Positions 1-7,082 are shown, counted from the first letter of the stretch. The stretch: 9,053 nt of DNA from Acidovorax sp. (GCA_011620245.1 WOZN01000246.1:1-9053); one strand, 5' to 3'. Made by a program: numbers and translations. Notes: generated by a model from the sequence alone, not told the origin.

Positions 1-2
1 GG

Positions 3-26
3 GATGTGCTGGCGCTGGTGAAATAG
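3..26 (+). CDS. Possible 3' end of an upstream gene (partial)
   Basis: Reading from base 3 gives the codons for DVLALVK followed by TAG at 24-26, with the G/C-rich third positions typical of the genes here. Base composition drops sharply to A/T-rich after the stop, as expected where a gene ends. Only seven residues are visible, so no product can be named. It would be transcribed in the same direction as prpE, about 190 bases upstream of it. Confidence 0.35.
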   Translation, partial: DVLALVK

Positions 27-52
27 CGCGGCTGGCTTTTTAGCATCTTTTA

Positions 53-90
53 GGCATCTAGTGCTTATGTATCAAGCGCTGTTAGCTATG
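53..90 (+). repeat. AGCGCTT-type palindromic interspersed repeat, copy 1
   Basis: The segment has an imperfect dyad: AGTGCTT (59-65 region) and AAGCGCT (74-80) flank a 7-base loop, with a weaker outer stem. When aligned with the reverse complement of 2236-2272, 27 of 38 columns match with one gap. The matches include ATCAAGCGCT and AGCTATG. Similarity may extend outward over about 41-105. It lies 27 bases after the putative upstream stop. I associate such elements from memory with intergenic regions of Comamonadaceae genomes; two copies in one window support a dispersed family. Confidence 0.65.
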
Positions 91-205
91 AAATAAGTAG
101 CATATTGAATGACTGGGCACGTCAGCTTCGAGCAAGCCCGTCATGAATAATTATGAATTCAAAACCCGCTGCCCCTGTAGCCCCCTGCAGGACGCGAGAT
201 GTCGA

Positions 206-209
206 GGAG
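206..209 (+). promoter_or_regulatory. Ribosome binding site deciding the prpE start
   Basis: GGAG within GAGGAGA (204-210) lies 9 bases before the ATG at 219. The alternative in-frame ATG at 153 has nothing comparable upstream. This places translation at MPSYADFYRQ, which also matches where PrpE family proteins normally begin. Confidence 0.8.
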
Positions 210-218
210 ACACCCAAC

Positions 219-2198
219 ATGCCCAGCTACGCCGACTTTTACCGCCAGTCCATCGATCAACCCGACGCCTTCTGGGCCGAGCAGGCCCAGCTGATTGACT
301 GGCACCAGCCACCGCAGCAGATCTGCGACTACAGCAACCCGCCGTTTGCGAAATGGTTTGTCGGCGGCACCACCAACCTGTGTCACAACGCGATCGACCG
401 CCACCTGAAAGACCGCGCCAGCCAGCCAGCGCTGGTGGCCATCTCCACCGAAACCGGCACCGAGCGCAGCTACAGCTTTGCCGAACTGCATGCCGAGGTG
501 CAGCGCATGGCCGCCGTGCTGCAAAGCCTGGGGGTCAAGCAGGGCGACCGCGTGCTCATCTACATGCCCATGATCGCCGAGGCGGCCTTTGCCATGCTGG
601 CCTGCGTGCGCATCGGGGCGCTGCATTCGGTGGTGTTCGGCGGGTTCGCGTCGGGCTCGCTGGCATCGCGCATCGAGGATGCCGAGCCCGTGGCCATCGT
701 CAGCGCCGATGCCGGCTCGCGTGGCGGCAAAAGCGTGCCCTACAAGCCGCTGCTGGATGAAGCGATTGCGCTGTCCAAACACAAGCCGGCCGCCGTACTC
801 ATGGTGGACCGGGGCCTGGTGCCCGCCGCCATGCACGCGGGCCGTGACCATGACTGGGCGGCGCTGCGTGCACAGCACCTGAACGCTACCGTGCCCTGCG
901 TGTGGGTGGAATCCACGCACCCCAGCTACACGCTCTACACCAGCGGCACCACCGGCAAACCCAAGGGCGTGCAGCGCGACACCGGTGGCTATGCCGTGGC
1001 GCTGGCCGCCAGCATGAAGCATATCTTTGACGCCGGGGCCGGCCAGACCGATTTCACCGCCGGGCCGCCCCAAGGTGAAAGCGCGGCCCCCCTGGGGGGC
1101 AGCGACCCGCGTGAGCGGCGGAGCGTGGGGGTCTTTTTCGCCACCAGCGACATCGGCTGGGTGGTGGGGCACAGCTACATCATCTATGGCCCGCTGATCG
1201 CCGGCATGACCACCATCATGTACGAAGGCCTGCCTACGCGGCCCGACGCGGGCGTGTGGTGGAGCATTGTCGAAAAATACAAGGTCACGCACATGTTCTC
1301 GGCGCCCACGGCGGTGCGGGTGCTGAAAAAGCACGACGCCTCCTGGCTCAAGAAATACGACGTCTCCACCCTCAAGGCGCTGTGGCTGGCCGGCGAGCCG
1401 CTCGACGAGCCCACGGCGCAATGGATCAGCGATGCGCTGCAAGTGCCCATCATCGACAACTACTGGCAGACCGAAACCGGCTGGCCCATCCTCACGCTGG
1501 CCAACGGCGTGGAGCAGCAGACCACGCGCTTTGGCAGCCCCGGCAAGGCCATGTATGGCTACAACGTCAAGCTGATTGACGAGAGCAACGGCGAAGAGTT
1601 GACGGGGCCCAACCAGAAGGGCGTGGTGGCCATCGAGGGCCCGCTGCCACCGGGCTGCATGCAGACGGTGTGGCGCGATGATGAGCGGTTTGTGAACACC
1701 TACTGGAAGAGCATTCCCGGCCGGCTGATCTATAGCACCTTCGACTGGGGCATTCGCGATGCCGACGGCTACTACTTCATCCTGGGCCGCACCGATGACG
1801 TGATCAACGTGGCCGGCCACCGCCTGGGCACCCGCGAGATCGAGGAATCCATCTCGTCGCACCCCAACATCGCCGAAGTGGCCGTGGTGGGCGTGGCCGA
1901 CAGCCTCAAGGGCCAGGTGGCCATGGCCTTTGCCGTGCCGCGCGATGCCTCGGGCCTGACCGACGACGCCGCGCGCCTCAAGCTCGAAGGCGAGGTGATG
2001 AAGCATGTGGACAGTCAGCTCGGCGCCGTGGCCCGGCCTTCGCGCGTGTATTTTGTGACCGTGCTGCCCAAGACGCGCAGCGGCAAGCTGCTGCGCCGTG
2101 CCCTGCAGGCCGTGGCCGAGCGCCGCGACCCGGGCGATCTGACCACCATGGACGACCCGGCCGCGCTGCAGCAGGTGAAGGACCTGGTGGGCCCCTGA
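219..2198 (+). CDS. prpE: Propionyl-CoA synthetase (propionate--CoA ligase), with an in-frame repeat insertion
   Basis: This cytoplasmic enzyme activates propionate with ATP and CoA through a propionyl-AMP intermediate, feeding the methylcitrate cycle or other propionyl-CoA routes. The 659-residue protein shows the ANL-superfamily motifs in order: nucleotide loop YTSGTTGKPKG (240-250), SDIGWVVGHS (310-319) by the acyl pocket, YWQTETGW (415-422), GRTDDVIN (523-530) at the hinge to the C-terminal domain, and SGK with K623. K623 matches the catalytic lysine regulated by acylation in the family (K592 of the about 628-residue Salmonella PrpE). The 31-residue excess is largely explained by an extra segment at about residues 278-305, encoded by a GC-rich palindromic repeat. 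No other prp gene is in view; it converges on the GGDEF/EAL gene downstream. Acetyl-CoA synthetase is the main alternative, but GWVVGHSYIIYGPL and overall wording fit PrpE better. Confidence 0.92.
   Translation: MPSYADFYRQSIDQPDAFWAEQAQLIDWHQPPQQICDYSNPPFAKWFVGGTTNLCHNAIDRHLKDRASQPALVAISTETGTERSYSFAELHAEVQRMAAVLQSLGVKQGDRVLIYMPMIAEAAFAMLACVRIGALHSVVFGGFASGSLASRIEDAEPVAIVSADAGSRGGKSVPYKPLLDEAIALSKHKPAAVLMVDRGLVPAAMHAGRDHDWAALRAQHLNATVPCVWVESTHPSYTLYTSGTTGKPKGVQRDTGGYAVALAASMKHIFDAGAGQTDFTAGPPQGESAAPLGGSDPRERRSVGVFFATSDIGWVVGHSYIIYGPLIAGMTTIMYEGLPTRPDAGVWWSIVEKYKVTHMFSAPTAVRVLKKHDASWLKKYDVSTLKALWLAGEPLDEPTAQWISDALQVPIIDNYWQTETGWPILTLANGVEQQTTRFGSPGKAMYGYNVKLIDESNGEELTGPNQKGVVAIEGPLPPGCMQTVWRDDERFVNTYWKSIPGRLIYSTFDWGIRDADGYYFILGRTDDVINVAGHRLGTREIEESISSHPNIAEVAVVGVADSLKGQVAMAFAVPRDASGLTDDAARLKLEGEVMKHVDSQLGAVARPSRVYFVTVLPKTRSGKLLRRALQAVAERRDPGDLTTMDDPAALQQVKDLVGP
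1062..1133 (+). repeat. GC-rich palindromic repeat translated within prpE
   Basis: This 72-base, 24-codon segment interrupts the normal family spacing between the helix ending in KHIFD and the strand starting FFATSD. It contains a perfect dyad GCCCCCCTGGGGGGC (1086-1100) and further GC-rich partial dyads such as the opening GGGCCGCCCC. It encodes a Gly/Pro/Ser/Arg-rich peptide (residues 282-305) with no stop in the prpE frame. The flanks TTTCACCGCC (1052-1061 region) and TTTCGCCACC (1135-1145 region) match at 8 of 10 positions and could be a worn target duplication. I recall similar CCCCCTGGGGGG-core elements between genes in Acidovorax-like genomes; no second copy lies in this window. Confidence 0.7.
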
Positions 2199-2229
2199 CC
2201 GCCGGGCCCGATGCGACGCAAACATCGTC

Positions 2230-2278
2230 AAAAACCATAGCTGCAAGCGCTTGATGGGCAAGCGCTGCAGCCGTTTTT
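2230..2278. terminator. Bidirectional intrinsic terminator between converging genes
   Basis: The left arm at 2240-2252 and right arm at 2260-2271 form a 12-pair stem with one bulged A and a 7-base loop (GATGGGC). An outer AAAAAC (2230-2235) mirrors GTTTTT (2273-2278), so either strand reads as a GC-rich hairpin followed by a T run. It lies 31 bases after the prpE stop, and its right T run overlaps the TAA of the leftward GGDEF/EAL gene. The hairpin is itself the second AGCGCTT repeat. The call rests on shape and position only. Confidence 0.75.
2236..2272 (-). repeat. AGCGCTT-type palindromic interspersed repeat, copy 2
   Basis: In reverse complement this 37-base element aligns with 53-90 at 27 of 38 columns, sharing ATCAAGCGCT and AGCTATG. 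Its dyad is better preserved than in copy 1. It sits between the 3' ends of prpE and the GGDEF/EAL gene. The two copies lie in opposite orientation and bracket prpE. Confidence 0.65.
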
Positions 2279-5200
2279 AGATTGAATACTCTTCGGGGCG
2301 CAGGCCTTGCCATTCTGCGTGCGGTTGCCAGTGGCGGGCCCAGTCGATGAAGGCATCGAGGGGCATGGGCCGCGCGATGCAATAGCCTTGGGCCTGGGCG
2401 CAACCGAACTGCTGCAGCAGTTGCCCCTGTTCGATGGTTTCCACGCCCTCGGCAATCACATGGTAGCCAAACGACTGTGCCAGTCCGATCAGCCCTTGCA
2501 CGATGGCCCGGTCCCCCGGGTCGGTCATCATGCCCTGCACGAAGCTCTGGTCGATCTTGAGCGTGTCCATGGGCAGGCGGCGCAGGTAGGTGAGCGACGA
2601 ATAGCCGGTGCCAAAATCATCGAGCGAGACCACCACGCCCAGCGCGCGCAGCGTGGCCAGTGTTTCGGAGACGGCGGGCAGGTCATACAGTGCCGCGCTT
2701 TCGGTGATTTCCAGCTCCAGCAGGCTGGGCGCCACCCGGGGGTGGCGGGCCAGGCATTGCACCATCCACGCGGCAAAACCGGGATGCTGCAGGTGCGGGG
2801 CCGAGATGTTGACGCTCACAGGCAGGTTCAGGCCTGCTTCCTGCAGGTGCTCCAGCTGGGCCAGTGCCGCTTCGACCACCCACTGGCCAAAAACGATCTC
2901 CAGCTCGGTCCCGTCCAGCAGCGGCAAAAAGGCGCCCGGCGGCAGCAGGCCGCGCTCGGGGTGCTGCCAGCGCGCCAGCGCCTCGGCCCCCACCACCTGG
3001 CCGGTCTGCATGACCACCTTGGGCTGCAGAAACAGTACGAACTGCGCCTGCGCCATTGCCTCGTGCAGGTGCAGGCGTTGTGCGCGTTGCTCGCGCTGGG
3101 CGCGTTCTTGCGCAGCATCGAACTGGTGAAACCGGTTGCGCCCCGCCTGCTTGGCGGCGTACATGGCCTGGTCCGCGTGGCGCAGCAGGGTGTCGGCGTC
3201 TGCGTCGTCCGCGGGGAACACCGTGTAGCCGATGCTGGCTGTCACCGCCACCTGCTCGGTGTCCAGCGTGTAGGGCGAAGAAATGTTTTCCATCACGCGT
3301 TGCAGCAGGCGTTCGCCATCGGCGTGCGTTGCCAGGCCCGGCATGAGGATGACGAACTCGTCGCCGCCCAGGCGGGCCACGCAGTCTTGCGGGCGCAGCG
3401 CGCGCGAAAGCCGGCCTGCCACCACCACCAGCAGCCGGTCGCCCGCGCCATGGCCCAGGCGGTCGTTGACGGGCTTGAAGCCGTCAAGGTCCAGGTAGGC
3501 CACACCGAGCTGGGTGCCCTGGGCGCGGGCCTGGGCCATGCCGGCCTGCAGCCGCTGGGCCAGCAGCACGCGGTTGGGCAGGCCCGTCAGTGCGTCGTAA
3601 TGGGCCAGTTTCTGCAGCATTTCTTCCTGCTCGCGCTGCGGCGTGACGTCAATGGACACGCCCAGCATGCGCGCGGGTTGATCGGTGCCATGCTGGTCGA
3701 TGATCTTGCCCAGGTTGCGAATCCATCGGGCTTGTCCCAGGGGCAGCACCACTTTCCAGGTGGCGTCGAAGGGGGTGGCTGGGTGGGCGGCGTGGCGCGC
3801 CAATTCCGCCGAAATGCCGGGCAGCGCGTCGGCGGCCACCCCCGTTGTCCAGTGCACGGCGGGCGCGGCCGCATCGTCGGTGTCCGCGCCACGCATGGCA
3901 CGCCAGCGCGCATCGCCATGGACCATGCCGGTTTGCAGGTTCCAGTCCCACAGCCCCAGCGCGGCGGCTGAAATGGTGAGCGACAGCAGCGCCTCGCGTT
4001 CGCGCACCTGCTCTTCGCTGCGCTTGCGGTCGGTGATGTCGTGCGCTGCAAAGATCCAGCACGCTTGGCCATCGAACTCTGTGGCGCGCATGGATTGCAG
4101 CACGGTGCGCTCCTCGCCGCTGCGCGTGATGATCTTGATCTCGTAGGCGTCGAGCTGGCCGGTCTGCATGGCCACGTCAATGAGACGGGCACGGTCGTGC
4201 GCATCAAAAATGCCCAGCTCGATGGCCGAGCTGCCCACCGCTTGCGCGCGTGTGAAGCCCAGCACCCGCTCCCACGCGGGATTCACTTCGACATAGGCGC
4301 CGTCGCTTTGCCGCGTCATGCCCATGGGGTAGGGCATCAGGTGAAAGATGCGCGAAAACCGGTCTTCCGACTGGCGCAGCCGTTGCTCGGAACGCTTGGC
4401 CTCGTCAATGTCCTGCAGCACGCCGCGCATGCCGGTGACAGCGCCGTCCTGCAGCACCGGCTCGCCGCGCACACGCACCCATATCAGGCGTCCATCGGCA
4501 CGGATGATTTCAATTTCCAGATCCCATTCGGTCTGGTGATGAAGGCATGTGCGCAATTTGGCGCGCACGGCCTCCTGCCAGGTGGGCGCCACGAAACGCT
4601 CAACATAGTCGTGGGGTGGTGGGGTGCCAGGGGGCAGGCCGTGGATGTCAAGGCAGATATCCGACCAATACACCATGCCTGCTTCGCGCGTGCCCTCCCA
4701 TGCCCCCAGGCGCGCCATGCGGCCGGCCTGCTGCAGCTGGTTGTTGAGCGCCCGCAACTCATTGCTGGCACGCTGGGCCTCGGTGATGTCGTGAAATACG
4801 AACAGGAAGCAGTCTTCCCCGTCCACCACAATGGGGCGTGCCGACATCAGGCCCGGCATGCGCGCACCCTGGCGCTGCGCCACCATGTACAGGCGGTCCA
4901 CCTTGCCTTCGCGCTGGTAGGTTTCGAGCATGCGCGCGCGCTCGTGGGGCGATGCCCAGACGTTGAGTTCGCTGGAGGTGCGCCCCAGCACGGCGCTGCG
5001 CTCTGCACCCAGCAGTTCGCAAAAGGCCGGGTTCACGTCGAGATAGCGCCCGTCCGATATCCGCGAAATGCCCGCGGGGTCGGGCAGCGTCTGGTAGATG
5101 GTGGTGTATTTGGCTTCCGACGCGCGCAGCGCATCTTCGACTTCGTGCCGGGCCGTGATGTCTACGACCATGCCCAGCAGGGTCAGCGGGCGGCCCGCGG

Positions 5201-5579
5201 CATCGCGCTCGCCCACCAGTCCCCGCGATATGAGCCAGCGCCAGCGGCCCGCCGTGTCGAGCATGCGGAATTCGGCTTCGTAGGTGTCCAGTTGCCCGCG
5301 CAAGGTGCGCTCCAGCTTGTCGGCAAGGCGCGCCGCATCGGCCGGGTGCCGCCGGCTGTGCCAGCGTTCCCAGGCGTCATCCATGTCGGTGGCATCCAGG
5401 CCAAAGGCGGCATAGAAGCGGCCATGGCATGCCAGCTTCTGGCGAGAAATATCCCATTCCCAGCGCCCGCCGCCCAGGGCATCGAGCGCAAGGCGCATTT
5501 GCTGGTCGCGCTGGCGCAGATGGCGGTTGGCCTGCTGCTCGGCGGCAAGGCTGTTTTTGAGGGTCTGCACAAGATCCAT
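2277..5579 (-). CDS. Five-PAS GGDEF/EAL protein, probable bifunctional c-di-GMP cyclase/phosphodiesterase
   Basis: This soluble 1100-residue protein should make and/or degrade cyclic di-GMP in response to signals sensed by its PAS domains. Domains are approximately PAS 28-148, 153-272, 285-396, 403-522 and 527-649, GGDEF 655-820 and EAL 833-1085. The cyclase has YDALTGLPNR (661-670), an intact GGDEF (738-742) and an RPQD inhibitory-site motif (729-732). The EAL domain keeps EAL (866-868), N924, E957, DDFGTGYSSL (987-996), K1008, E1044 and Q1064, so both activities look possible. No membrane segment or signal peptide is visible, and the first 30 residues look helical. Its ATG follows the transporter stop by 9 bases without a strong ribosome site, suggesting coupled translation. 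Which activity dominates and what the PAS domains bind cannot be read from the sequence. Confidence 0.93.
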   Translation of the reverse strand: MDLVQTLKNSLAAEQQANRHLRQRDQQMRLALDALGGGRWEWDISRQKLACHGRFYAAFGLDATDMDDAWERWHSRRHPADAARLADKLERTLRGQLDTYEAEFRMLDTAGRWRWLISRGLVGERDAAGRPLTLLGMVVDITARHEVEDALRASEAKYTTIYQTLPDPAGISRISDGRYLDVNPAFCELLGAERSAVLGRTSSELNVWASPHERARMLETYQREGKVDRLYMVAQRQGARMPGLMSARPIVVDGEDCFLFVFHDITEAQRASNELRALNNQLQQAGRMARLGAWEGTREAGMVYWSDICLDIHGLPPGTPPPHDYVERFVAPTWQEAVRAKLRTCLHHQTEWDLEIEIIRADGRLIWVRVRGEPVLQDGAVTGMRGVLQDIDEAKRSEQRLRQSEDRFSRIFHLMPYPMGMTRQSDGAYVEVNPAWERVLGFTRAQAVGSSAIELGIFDAHDRARLIDVAMQTGQLDAYEIKIITRSGEERTVLQSMRATEFDGQACWIFAAHDITDRKRSEEQVREREALLSLTISAAALGLWDWNLQTGMVHGDARWRAMRGADTDDAAAPAVHWTTGVAADALPGISAELARHAAHPATPFDATWKVVLPLGQARWIRNLGKIIDQHGTDQPARMLGVSIDVTPQREQEEMLQKLAHYDALTGLPNRVLLAQRLQAGMAQARAQGTQLGVAYLDLDGFKPVNDRLGHGAGDRLLVVVAGRLSRALRPQDCVARLGGDEFVILMPGLATHADGERLLQRVMENISSPYTLDTEQVAVTASIGYTVFPADDADADTLLRHADQAMYAAKQAGRNRFHQFDAAQERAQREQRAQRLHLHEAMAQAQFVLFLQPKVVMQTGQVVGAEALARWQHPERGLLPPGAFLPLLDGTELEIVFGQWVVEAALAQLEHLQEAGLNLPVSVNISAPHLQHPGFAAWMVQCLARHPRVAPSLLELEITESAALYDLPAVSETLATLRALGVVVSLDDFGTGYSSLTYLRRLPMDTLKIDQSFVQGMMTDPGDRAIVQGLIGLAQSFGYHVIAEGVETIEQGQLLQQFGCAQAQGYCIARPMPLDAFIDWARHWQPHAEWQGLRPEEYSI

Positions 5580-5588
5580 GCGCCGAGT

Positions 5589-6515
5589 TTAGGTCCGTTG
5601 CGCGACTCCTGGCCGGGCGCGTGCCACCCCGACAAGTCCCGTTGACAACATGGTTCCGCACACAATGACCAGCCCGCAGCCAATCATCCATGGCGTGATG
5701 GCCTCGTGCAGGAACACCGCGCCATACACCACCGCAAACACCGGCGCCAGAAACGTCACCGCCAAGGCGCGGCTGGGGCCGGCGTGGGCGATGAGGCGAA
5801 AGTAGAGGATATAGGCGATGCCCGTGCACAGCACCGCGATGGCCACGATGGCCGCCCAGGCGCGCAACCCCGGCATCTGCGCTGGCCAGAACCACAGCGC
5901 CGGCAGGGCCAGGCCCAGCGTGGCGCCGAGCTGGCTGCCCGTGGTCGCGGCCAGCGGGGGAATGCCCGTGAGGTAGCGGCGCGCAAAACTGGCGGCAATG
6001 GCGTAGCAGGAAGAAGCCATCAGGCAGGCCGCGATGGCCCAGGCGGCATGGCCGGTTTTGAGGCCGGTGCCCGCCGGCGCCCGCCATGCCAGCAGGGCGA
6101 CGCCGGCAAACCCGAGCGCCAGCCCCAGCCAGCGCAGCCGGCTGATGCGGTCGCCCAGCCATATCCAGGCCACCAGCGCACCGAACAGCGGCGCCGTGGC
6201 GTTGAGGATGGACGACAGCCCGGTGGCAATGTGCAGCACGGCCCAGGAAAACAGCGCAAACGGAATGGCCGAGTTGATCAGCCCCGCTGCCAGGATGGGG
6301 CGCCAGTGCCGCCGCAGCGCGGGCCACTGCCCCTGGCGCAGCAGGATGGGCCAGAGGAACAAAGTGGCCAGCGCCACCCGCAGCCCGGCCGTGGGCAGCG
6401 GCCCGAACTCGGAGGCCCCCAGCCGCATGAACAGAAACGACGCGCCCCACAGGGCCGCCAGCAGCACAAACTCGCCCAGCCAGGCCGACACCGGTTTGGT
6501 CGCCGGCGCGTTCAT
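5589..6515 (-). CDS. EamA/DMT-family inner-membrane transporter
   Basis: The 308-residue protein is made largely of hydrophobic segments, about ten, in two related halves (roughly residues 14-144 and 157-297), the usual drug/metabolite transporter architecture. Family features are the early LLAALWGASFLFMRLG, then LNATAPLFGALVAWIWLGDR in the first half, answered by LAPVFAVVYGAVFLHE in the second, each near the typical end of an EamA repeat. Members export or exchange small metabolites such as amino acids; the substrate here cannot be told. GAGG at 6523-6526 sits 7 bases before the ATG, inside the end of ogt. The start codon overlaps the ogt stop as ATGA, and the GGDEF/EAL gene begins 9 bases after its own stop, so the three genes are probably co-transcribed. 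Confidence 0.9.
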   Translation of the reverse strand: MNAPATKPVSAWLGEFVLLAALWGASFLFMRLGASEFGPLPTAGLRVALATLFLWPILLRQGQWPALRRHWRPILAAGLINSAIPFALFSWAVLHIATGLSSILNATAPLFGALVAWIWLGDRISRLRWLGLALGFAGVALLAWRAPAGTGLKTGHAAWAIAACLMASSCYAIAASFARRYLTGIPPLAATTGSQLGATLGLALPALWFWPAQMPGLRAWAAIVAIAVLCTGIAYILYFRLIAHAGPSRALAVTFLAPVFAVVYGAVFLHEAITPWMIGCGLVIVCGTMLSTGLVGVARARPGVAQRT

Positions 6516-7054
6516 GCCCGCGCCTCACGCTGTGCCTGCGCCGGGCGCAGCGCTGCGCCTTCCAGTTGCAGCAGTGCGCTCTTGCGCTCCAGACCCCCGG
6601 CGTAGCCCGTGAGGGCGCCATCCTTGCCCAGCACCCGGTGGCAGGGCACCACCACGCTGATCGGGTTGCGCCCCACGGCGGCACCCACGGCGCGCACCGC
6701 TGCCGGGCGGCCCAGTTGCTGGCTGAGCGCACCGTAGCTGGTGGTGTGGCCGCAACCGATGGACAGCAGCGCATGCCACACGTCCTGCTGGAACGCCGTG
6801 CCGCCCGCCAGGTCCAGCGGCAGTTCGAACCGGGTGCGCTTGCCGCGCAGGTACTGGTGCAGTTGCTCGATGGCGGCGGCGAGCACCGGGTGCTGCGGGT
6901 CTTGCGGCCAGGCTTGGGGGCCGTCGAGTTGCGCCGGCAGATGGCGCTGGCCGTCAAACCACAGACCGGCCAGGCCCTGGGGAGAGGCTGCCAGCCGCAC
7001 GGTGCCCAGGCGGGTAGGGGTGCTTGTCTGCACAGTGGCGAAATGGTATTGCAT
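6512..7054 (-). CDS. ogt: Methylated-DNA--protein-cysteine S-methyltransferase (O6-alkylguanine-DNA alkyltransferase)
   Basis: This suicide repair protein moves alkyl groups from O6-alkylguanine (and O4-alkylthymine) in DNA to its own cysteine. The 180-residue sequence has the typical two-part form: a variable N-terminal domain, then the DNA-binding alkyltransferase domain from about residue 86. That domain holds FQQDVWHALLSIGCG, TSYGALSQQLGRPAAVRAVG, and the active site VVVPCHRV with C138, followed by GALTGYAGGLERKSALLQLE. Length and lack of an Ada-type N-terminal zinc domain suit the Ogt class. It opens a leftward unit with the EamA transporter (4-base overlap) and a c-di-GMP gene. The start at 7054 has only a weak ribosome site. 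Upstream lie a tandem TTAGACAT repeat and a truncated ada/alkA gene, which may once have been the first gene of the unit. Confidence 0.93.
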   Translation of the reverse strand: MQYHFATVQTSTPTRLGTVRLAASPQGLAGLWFDGQRHLPAQLDGPQAWPQDPQHPVLAAAIEQLHQYLRGKRTRFELPLDLAGGTAFQQDVWHALLSIGCGHTTSYGALSQQLGRPAAVRAVGAAVGRNPISVVVPCHRVLGKDGALTGYAGGLERKSALLQLEGAALRPAQAQREARA

Positions 7055-7066
7055 GGCGAACCAATA

Positions 7067-7082
7067 TTAGACATTTAGACAT
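7067..7082. repeat. Tandem TTAGACAT repeat upstream of ogt
   Basis: Two perfect adjacent 8-base copies, TTAGACAT (7067-7074 and 7075-7082), are followed after three bases by a partial copy, TTAGAACG. On the ogt strand they read ATGTCTAA twice, ending 12 bases before the start codon and running into TAATAT, a possible -10-like hexamer without a clear -35. They could be part of the ogt promoter, a regulator site, or a slippage product beside the broken ada/alkA gene. Confidence 0.4.

Larger units (their letters stand above)
27..218 (+). other. Leader region upstream of prpE
   Basis: This A/T-richer stretch separates the putative upstream stop codon from the prpE start. It holds one AGCGCTT-type palindromic repeat (53-90) and presumably the prpE promoter. 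A weak candidate is TTAGCT (82-87) with TTGAAT (105-110) at 17-base spacing; neither hexamer is convincing. No sigma-54 site with correct GG/GC spacing is visible. An in-frame ATG at 153 has no ribosome binding site and is judged not to be the start. Confidence 0.5.

Noticed and set aside
111..130. Possible sigma-54 promoter (TGGGCAC region) before prpE
   Set aside because: prp genes can be sigma-54 dependent in enterics, but no GC doublet lies at the required ten-base distance from the GG here.
153..218. ATG at 153 as the prpE start
   Set aside because: It would add 22 residues without family resemblance and has no ribosome binding site, whereas ATG 219 has GAGGAGA at good spacing.
159..2261. 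A 700-codon open frame on the minus strand covering all of prpE
   Set aside because: It is the mirror of prpE codon bias: GC-rich third positions leave few stops on the opposite strand. Its His/Gly/Arg/Ala-rich product resembles no family I know.
2307..5645. Two long plus-strand frames (2307-3971 and 4041-5645) opposite the GGDEF/EAL gene
   Set aside because: The minus strand encodes clear PAS, GGDEF and EAL motifs throughout; the plus-strand products are low-complexity and unlike known proteins.
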